DNA of 46,136 nucleotides from Treponema sp. (GTDB taxonomy: Bacteria; Spirochaetota; Spirochaetia; Treponematales; Breznakiellaceae). Location: contig JAISAE010000034.1 of NCBI GenBank assembly GCA_031266875.1, positions 1 to 46,136 of the forward strand, given 5' to 3'. Position numbers and translations under genes: made by a program. Positions 42,797 to 46,136 of this stretch are shown here, in pieces. Each line of letters starts with the position of its first letter. Within the stretch, counting starts at the first letter, position 1. Below the pieces are notes generated by a model. The model was not told the DNA's origin. It did not search any database and saw nothing but the letters and a program-made list of their open reading frames with translations.

Positions 42797-43930
42797 ATGG
42801 CAAAACGAAAGCAGGTGTCTGACACCACCAATCCCAACTCTGGCGCCGCCACGCCTTTAGCGCAAACTCCTCCAGCACTTGTGCCTGAGACAGGTATCGT
42901 ACATTCGGAGCATCCTCTTGCGTCTGAGGAACGGAGTATGGACATACCGCTCCGTCCCCAGTCTCTCAAGGACTTCCTAGGCCAGGCAAAGCTCAAGGAA
43001 AACCTCGCCATTTTTATCAACGCGGCTAAACAGCGCGGCGAAAGCCTCGACCACCTCTTCCTCAATGGCCCGCCCGGATTGGGAAAAACCACGCTTGCCC
43101 AGGTAGTGGCTCATGAACTGAATGTCGATTTCAAGCAAACTTCAGCGCCAGCACTGGATAAGCCCAAAGACCTCGCCGGTATCCTTACAACCGTTACCGA
43201 AAAAACCGTGTTTTTTATTGATGAGATACACCGCCTGAAGCCCGCTATTGAAGAAATGCTTTATATAGCAATGGAAGACTACGAGCTTGACTGGATCATC
43301 GGACAGGGAGCAAGCGCCCGTACCCTGCGTATCTCAATACCGCCGTTCACGCTCATTGGCGCGACAACAAAAGCCGGCAATGTCTCAAGCCCGCTCATCG
43401 ACCGTTTCGGGATAAACTGCCGCTTCTCATTCTACGAACAGGCTGACATGGAGGCCATACTGCGCCGCTCCGCCGGCATACTCAAGACAAGGATAGAAAA
43501 CGACGCCGCCGCCCTGCTTGCCGCATCATCACGAGGCACGCCGCGTGTAGCAAACCTCTTACTACGCCGGATGCGGGACTTTGCCTTGTTTATGGGACAA
43601 GAGTCCATTACTACTGAAGTGGTACAAGAAGGACTGAAACGGATGGAGATCGACGCGCTGGGCCTTGAACAGCAGGACCGCGAGATACTGCGCGTCATCA
43701 TTGAGCGTTACAACGGCGGGCCAGTCGGCGCGGAAACCCTCGCTATCAGCGTTGGCGAAGCAGTTGATACCCTCGAAGATTATTACGAGCCGTACCTGAT
43801 TCAAACAGGCTTATTGCAGCGCACACCGCGAGGCAGGCTGGTTACTGACTTTGCGTATCGTCATCTTAATCTGCGCCGGCAACAGGAAGACTTCTTTTAT
43901 AAAAATGAAAACAGCGAACTTTTACTTTAA
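42797..43930 (+). CDS. ruvB: Holliday-junction helicase RuvB
   Basis: Drives branch migration of Holliday junctions with RuvA. 377 residues, about 30 more than usual because of a low-complexity N-terminal extension (about 1-45) that contains a GTGTCTGACAC palindrome. Walker [16 protein letters not shown] (about 88-102), Walker [10 protein letters not shown] (about 139), sensor [18 protein letters not shown], and the C-terminal winged-helix domain with [14 protein letters not shown] are all in place. It overlaps queA by 26 bases. Confidence 0.96.
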   Translation: MAKRKQVSDTTNPNSGAATPLAQTPPALVPETGIVHSEHPLASEERSMDIPLRPQSLKDFLGQAKLKENLAIFINAAKQRGESLDHLFLNGPPGLGKTTLAQVVAHELNVDFKQTSAPALDKPKDLAGILTTVTEKTVFFIDEIHRLKPAIEEMLYIAMEDYELDWIIGQGASARTLRISIPPFTLIGATTKAGNVSSPLIDRFGINCRFSFYEQADMEAILRRSAGILKTRIENDAAALLAASSRGTPRVANLLLRRMRDFALFMGQESITTEVVQEGLKRMEIDALGLEQQDREILRVIIERYNGGPVGAETLAISVGEAVDTLEDYYEPYLIQTGLLQRTPRGRLVTDFAYRHLNLRRQQEDFFYKNENSELLL

Positions 43931-44960
43931 TCTGCCGGAAGGCTTAATCGCTCAGACCCCGCCAGAAACGCGAGGCCAGAGCAGGCTTATGACCCTTGAC
44001 CGCGCAACAGGCGCACGCGCTCATCATACGGTAAGCGATTTACCCGCATTGCTTGATCCGCGTTCTCTCCTCGTGTTCAATGATTCACGGGTACGCAAGG
44101 CACGGGTTTTCGCTGTCTCAAAAGAAACTGGCGCACGGGTTGAGTTTCTCCTTATCAAGGCCATTGACTCGCATACATGGCAAGTCCTTGTTCAGCGTGC
44201 TAGACGGCGACACGGTTCCTATGTGTTTGCCTCTGACACTGCTGCTGATACCCGTGAGGCTGAGATCATTGCCAATGGTAATAGCGCCGAACCGCGCCTG
44301 CTCTGTTTTGACAAACCTATTGATGAACAATGGCTTGACCGCTATGGACATATCCCTTTGCCGCCCTACATCAAGCGCGAAGACCGTGTCGCCGACAGCG
44401 ATCGCTACCAGACCGTATACGCCCGCCACATTGGTTCAGCCGCCGCGCCCACCGCCGGCCTGCACTTTACCACAGCGCTTCTCGACGCCCTGCGTGAGCG
44501 CGGTATTGAAACCGCTTTTGTTACCTTACATGTGGGTCTGGGGACTTTCCTGCCGGTGCGCAGCGAATACATTGAAGAACACCGTATGCACAAAGAAGCC
44601 TACTCTATAGAAGAAAACACCGCGCAGCAGATCAGTCGCGCACGCCAAGAAGGGCGTCCGCTTGTGGCAGTTGGAACAACAAGCCTGAGAGTTCTTGAGT
44701 CAGCGTGGGTCTCTGACACCACCAGCAACAGGTATGGCCATCTTCAGGCTGGAGAAGGCGAAACCGCTATCTTTATCTATCCGGGCTACCATTTTAAGGC
44801 TGTTGACGCCTTGTTCACAAACTTCCACACACCACAATCCTCCCTGCTCATGCTGGTCTCCGCTTTCGCGGGCCGTGAGTTGATCCTTGAGAGCTACGCT
44901 GAAGCGGTGAGCAATGGCTATCGTTTCTTCAGCTATGGGGATGCCATGCTCATTCGCTAG
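43905..44960 (+). CDS. queA: S-adenosylmethionine:tRNA ribosyltransferase-isomerase
   Basis: Builds the epoxyqueuosine ring on queuine-type tRNAs. 351 residues, family length. The conserved start [14 protein letters not shown], the early [17 protein letters not shown] (about 178), [12 protein letters not shown] and GTTSLRVLE, and [18 protein letters not shown] are present. I take ATG 43905 ([13 protein letters not shown]); the longer open frame lies inside ruvB. About 252-265 there are a few extra residues, [10 protein letters not shown], with a TCTGACACCACCA string also seen in ruvB. The stop is nine bases from the converging peptidase gene. Confidence 0.95.
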   Translation: MKTANFYFNLPEGLIAQTPPETRGQSRLMTLDRATGARAHHTVSDLPALLDPRSLLVFNDSRVRKARVFAVSKETGARVEFLLIKAIDSHTWQVLVQRARRRHGSYVFASDTAADTREAEIIANGNSAEPRLLCFDKPIDEQWLDRYGHIPLPPYIKREDRVADSDRYQTVYARHIGSAAAPTAGLHFTTALLDALRERGIETAFVTLHVGLGTFLPVRSEYIEEHRMHKEAYSIEENTAQQISRARQEGRPLVAVGTTSLRVLESAWVSDTTSNRYGHLQAGEGETAIFIYPGYHFKAVDALFTNFHTPQSSLLMLVSAFAGRELILESYAEAVSNGYRFFSYGDAMLIR

Positions 44961-44969
44961 GCTTCCGGC

Positions 44970-45785
44970 TTACAGCACAAACTTGAAGAAGCGCAGTACC
45001 TCGCGGTAGTCCGTCGTTGAAAAGCCGACGGTCTTTTCGTCAATGGCGCGGGCTGCGGGATACAGGCTGTTCCGAAACGCCTTCTGATGTGTGGAGTAGC
45101 GCACACGTACATCAAAGCTGTTCGGCATGGGTACGGCGCAGGTTTTCATGCCGTCATTGATGAACTTCTTCACTGCCGAACACATCTTTTCTTTTATATA
45201 AGCAGTGGCGTCATTGGGATGTATGCTGACAACCGCCGCGCCAAAGCCTTTGTTAGTAGCCACAGTCATTATGCCCGGTATAAAACCGCAGGCGAATTCA
45301 CAGAGCGCCGCGTCCCCGCTGAGGAAGATCACCGGCACGCCGAGGCTTCCTGCCGCGTAACTGAATATGAGGAACTCACTAGCCCTGACGCCGTTAATCG
45401 TAATCTCATCAATGGTAGTGTTCATGGTATGCGCCAGCGGATTGCCATTGGCATACGCCGGCGAGTGGTAGCCGGTGAACGCCAGCGCGTCAAAGCCCTC
45501 CTGCAAGCCGTCAACCATGGAATACAGCCCGCCGCTCCATTCCCGGCCCAATTGCACGCCGCTCGGCAGCTCCGTGGGAATGATGTTACGGGCGCTGTCA
45601 TGCGCGTCTTTCACGAGTATGTTACCCGCGCCGCCCTCTGTCGCGCCCGCACACGCCGCCGCCACTTCCCGTGTCATTTGCCCCCGAAAGTAGTCATACC
45701 AGCGTCCGCCCTTGTCGTAATCAGTCTCGTCCCAATGCGTTATCCCGCACGTCCCTTCCATATCACTAGAAATAAAAAGCCGCAT
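44970..45785 (-). CDS. M55 D-aminopeptidase, DppA-like
   Basis: 271 residues. The family opening MRLFISSDMEGTCGITHWDE (metal ligands in SDMEG), then VKDAHDSARNIIP, LAFTGYHSP (His ligand), HTMNTTIDEITINGVRASE, and VPVIFLSGDAALCEFA match the M55 zinc peptidases such as Bacillus DppA, which release D-amino acids from the N-terminus of D-peptides (cell-wall or dipeptide use). No signal peptide is seen. ATG 45785 has GGGGG about eight bases upstream. A perfect inverted repeat lies 16 to 46 bases upstream of the start. Confidence 0.88.
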   Translation of the reverse strand: MRLFISSDMEGTCGITHWDETDYDKGGRWYDYFRGQMTREVAAACAGATEGGAGNILVKDAHDSARNIIPTELPSGVQLGREWSGGLYSMVDGLQEGFDALAFTGYHSPAYANGNPLAHTMNTTIDEITINGVRASEFLIFSYAAGSLGVPVIFLSGDAALCEFACGFIPGIMTVATNKGFGAAVVSIHPNDATAYIKEKMCSAVKKFINDGMKTCAVPMPNSFDVRVRYSTHQKAFRNSLYPAARAIDEKTVGFSTTDYREVLRFFKFVL

Positions 45786-45800
45786 TACAAACCCCCTTAC

Positions 45801-45831
45801 GTGTTTCATGCTAACCCACCGCATGAAACAC
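45801..45831 (-). promoter_or_regulatory. Perfect 11-bp inverted repeat upstream of the M55 peptidase
   Basis: GTGTTTCATGC (45801-45811) and GCATGAAACAC (45821-45831) are exact reverse complements, with nine bases between. It could be the binding site of a repressor or, in RNA, a hairpin in the leader just before the ribosome site. No regulator gene is adjacent. Confidence 0.6.
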
Positions 45832-45946
45832 AACAAGCCGCTTGCCGCGCTTTGTATTGGTCAACACACCCCAGCGCCGCGCCACATCCATCAAGGCCCC
45901 TGTCTAAGGCTTCAGGAAAATTCTTTCACATTGTTAATAAACTCGC

Positions 45947-45974
45947 TTGACATTTCCAGCATAAGGATTAGCAT
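45947..45974 (+). promoter_or_regulatory. Possible promoter before the heptamer array
   Basis: TTGACA (45947-45952), a 16-bp spacer and TAGCAT (45969-45974). The -35 is perfect; the -10 matches only four of six. The bases from 45832 to 45946 hold no recognised gene. Confidence 0.35.
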
Positions 45975-46018
45975 AGTGTTATGATTTTAAAATCGGCAGG
46001 TAAAAAGATAGGATGTAC

Positions 46019-46136
46019 CTCACGACTCACGACTCACGACTCACGACTCACGACTCACGACTCACGACTCACGACTCACGACTCACGACTCACGACTCAC
46101 GACTCACGACTCACGACTCACGACTCACGACTCACG
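46019..46136 (+). repeat. CTCACGA heptamer tandem array running off the window
   Basis: About 17 perfect copies of the 7-base unit CTCACGA, up to the last base of the window. An ATG at 46013, preceded by AGATAGG, opens a frame that reads through it as MYL-TTHDSRL repeated, without stop. Because 7 is not a multiple of three, copy changes would shift the frame. Whether a real gene begins here cannot be judged; it may also be a contig-end artefact. Confidence 0.7.

Overview
The window looks like part of a spirochaete chromosome of the Treponema group (Treponematales). Three things point there: an AlaRS that lacks its C-terminal domains, the gene order phoH - pgpH-type HD protein - ybeY - tlyC-like CBS protein - TPR protein, and many TPR and periplasmic proteins with Sec signals. 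The DNA is moderately GC-rich and shows no phage. The species cannot be named from the sequence alone.

Layout. 1-3.2 kb: a citramalate synthase gene cut by the window edge, a DUF815 ATPase and a tRNA with anticodon CAU. 3.2-8 kb: an OmpA-like protein, PRPP synthetase and a large membrane protein. 8-12.5 kb: a probable iron-related region, with a FecCD/BtuCD-type importer (binding protein, permease, ATPase) downstream of DUF2325, flavodoxin and DUF3793 genes that share a promoter and a dyad operator. 12.5-18.4 kb: an accessory stretch with a long 23-bp tandem dyad array, an HU-like/DUF4469 protein and two cytoplasmic TPR proteins. 18.5-22.9 kb: alaS-surA-like-nusB-trpS. 23-25 kb: KDPG aldolase (fused to a glyoxalase-like domain) and 2-keto-3-deoxygluconate kinase. 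25.8-32.2 kb: cdaA-cdaR (c-di-AMP synthesis), a small membrane protein, a MinD-like ATPase, lgt, aroK and an orphan sugar-type binding protein. 32.3-34.8 kb: an ABC-F ATPase and CorA. 34.9-36.0 kb: a second 23-bp dyad array of about 47 units. 36.2-42.7 kb: the phoH-pgpH-ybeY-tlyC-TPR operon. 42.8-46.1 kb: ruvB-queA, a DppA-type peptidase and a CTCACGA heptamer repeat running off the edge.

How the genes connect. CdaA and a PgpH-type HD phosphodiesterase are both present, so the window holds a make-and-break pair for c-di-AMP. The eda-kdgK pair performs the last two steps of hexuronate/ketodeoxygluconate breakdown. Most other genes are housekeeping: translation, tRNA modification, DNA repair, lipoprotein maturation and cofactor or ion uptake.

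Most notable signals. (1) Two large tandem arrays share a 23-bp period and a dyad architecture but not a sequence; in the 35-kb array the stem arms change in a compensatory way. (2) Several genes without a Shine-Dalgarno have a good -35/-10 pair placed so that transcription should begin at or within a few bases of the ATG, which suggests leaderless mRNAs (binding protein at 10714, alaS, cdaA, the 27706 gene, phoH, ruvB). (3) A short GTGTC-W-GACAC-type palindrome recurs inside coding genes.
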